In this document: positions 63,551-64,000 of the stretch, one piece after another | Layout: every line of letters begins with the position of its first letter | How positions within the stretch are numbered: position 1 is the stretch's first letter | Assembly: GCF_052162025.1 (NCBI RefSeq) | Contig: NZ_CP197401.1 | Coordinates: 1,612,001 to 1,676,000, forward strand | Length of the DNA: 64,000 nt | DNA from: Methylobacter sp015476545 | GTDB taxonomy: Bacteria; Pseudomonadota; Gammaproteobacteria; Methylococcales; Methylomonadaceae | Direction of reading: 5' to 3' | Program-made: the position numbers and the translations under genes | The notes under the pieces: generated by a model | The model's database searches: none | What the model was told of the DNA's origin: nothing | What the model saw: only the letters and a program-made list of their open reading frames with translations

Positions 63551-63551
63551 A

Positions 63552-64000
63552 ATGAACATATCTCGAAAACATCGGATAGTGGCCGTAGTCATTGGCTTTT
63601 TTGTCACTTTTCTGGCCTCTTCTATTAAGGGCAGTTATCAAGTTTACTTCCTTGACCTGGTAAAACTATTCGGTCAAGGGAGGGATACCTTTGCATTGAC
63701 AGGCGCTGTTTTCGGGCTTGTACTGGGGGTGGTTTCACCATTTGTAGGCTGGGTCTGTGATCGATATGGCCCCGCGAAAACAATCCTGACCGGCGCGTTT
63801 TCAACAGTATTGGCGTATTTAGCGTTAAGTATTACAGTGAACTTCTGGGGCTTCATGTTTTTATTTGGCGTATTAGCGGCTTATGCATTAGCCGCTATGA
63901 CATTTGTCCCTCTTGGCTTATTGATTGACAAAATATTCCAGGATGATCAAAAAGGCATGGCGTATGCAGCCATCACTAACGGAACGTCAATAGGGTTTAT
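63552..64000 (+). CDS. MFS transporter (3' end cut off)
   Basis: 149 residues before the window edge, from ATG 63552 one base after the di-iron enzyme gene. Four or five helices are visible, with the MFS loop GWVCDRYGPAKTI. It resembles the OFA/monocarboxylate type (SIKGSYQVYFLDLVKLFGQG). Tight spacing suggests export of, or import for, the product of the two preceding genes. Confidence 0.85.
   Translation, partial: MNISRKHRIVAVVIGFFVTFLASSIKGSYQVYFLDLVKLFGQGRDTFALTGAVFGLVLGVVSPFVGWVCDRYGPAKTILTGAFSTVLAYLALSITVNFWGFMFLFGVLAAYALAAMTFVPLGLLIDKIFQDDQKGMAYAAITNGTSIGF

Noticed and set aside
1..64000. tRNA, rRNA or methane/methanol oxidation genes
   Set aside because: None was found by eye; the methanotroph assignment rests on hopanoid, copper and housekeeping genes only.

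Overview
The window looks like the chromosome of a gammaproteobacterial methanotroph or a close relative (order Methylococcales). The basis is a gammaproteobacterial gene order (prfB-lysS, xseB-ispA-dxs, parE) combined with a full hopanoid set (squalene synthase, squalene-hopene cyclase, HpnG, HpnO, HpnH, HpnB, HpnM) and copper genes. The genus cannot be fixed from sequence alone. No rRNA, tRNA or CRISPR array was seen.

Layout. 1-7.6 kb is housekeeping: the end of a suf Fe-S cluster operon (sufD partial, sufS, sufU), rsmJ, a Rieske ferredoxin, prfB with its programmed +1 frameshift, lysS and a small membrane protein. At 7.65-8.9 kb sits an IS110-family element whose upstream non-coding end could hold a bridge RNA. 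8.9-12.7 kb carries a peroxiredoxin, a small secreted protein, gloB, a cytochrome b561 and a cupin; the last two are separated by a small insertion flanked by a 14-bp direct repeat.

12.8-25.0 kb is a leftward, Fur-boxed iron operon: a 91-aa unknown, hemP, a TonB-dependent receptor, then ATP-grasp, NIS synthetase, MFS exporter, NIS synthetase and PLP decarboxylase in exactly the order of the vibrioferrin operon pvsABCDE, followed by an HpcH/HpaI-type lyase (possibly a dedicated citrate synthase) and a PepSY membrane protein. Two more Fur boxes lie in front of a di-heme peroxidase-like cytochrome (25.5 kb) and two tiny proteins (28.0-28.5 kb). A decayed IS630 copy lies between these.

28.7-31.7 kb has malic enzyme, a DUF488 protein and a uracil-DNA glycosylase. 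32.0-33.0 kb is a truncated group II intron that abuts the end of a leftward RiPP operon of the HvfABCD/bufferin type (33.1-35.6 kb): a Cys-rich secreted precursor, an MNIO (DUF692) enzyme, its DUF2063 partner and a DoxX membrane protein. Upstream lie a Cys-rich GDCCVFCSYG protein, a zf-HC2 anti-sigma factor and an ECF sigma factor. 37.3-40.0 kb has an AraC regulator, an SRPBCC protein, a broken carboxymuconolactone-decarboxylase-like gene and an internally deleted IS982 element with intact ends.

40.2-53.8 kb is the hopanoid locus, two divergent operons around 49.5-49.9 kb. Leftward: squalene synthase, shc, hpnG, hpnO, copC, copD, dxs1. Rightward: hpnH, hpnB, hpnM (MlaC-like), mlaA. Next come apt and the ordinary xseB-ispA-dxs2 operon; dxs1 and dxs2 are almost identical over nearly the whole gene. 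So isoprenoid supply (Dxs, IspA), squalene formation, cyclisation, side-chain building and lipid trafficking are all encoded within about 17 kb. The window ends with parE, an aldehyde dehydrogenase, a FUN14-like protein and an uncharacterised operon of an acetyltransferase, a haem-oxygenase-fold di-iron enzyme and an MFS transporter cut by the right edge.
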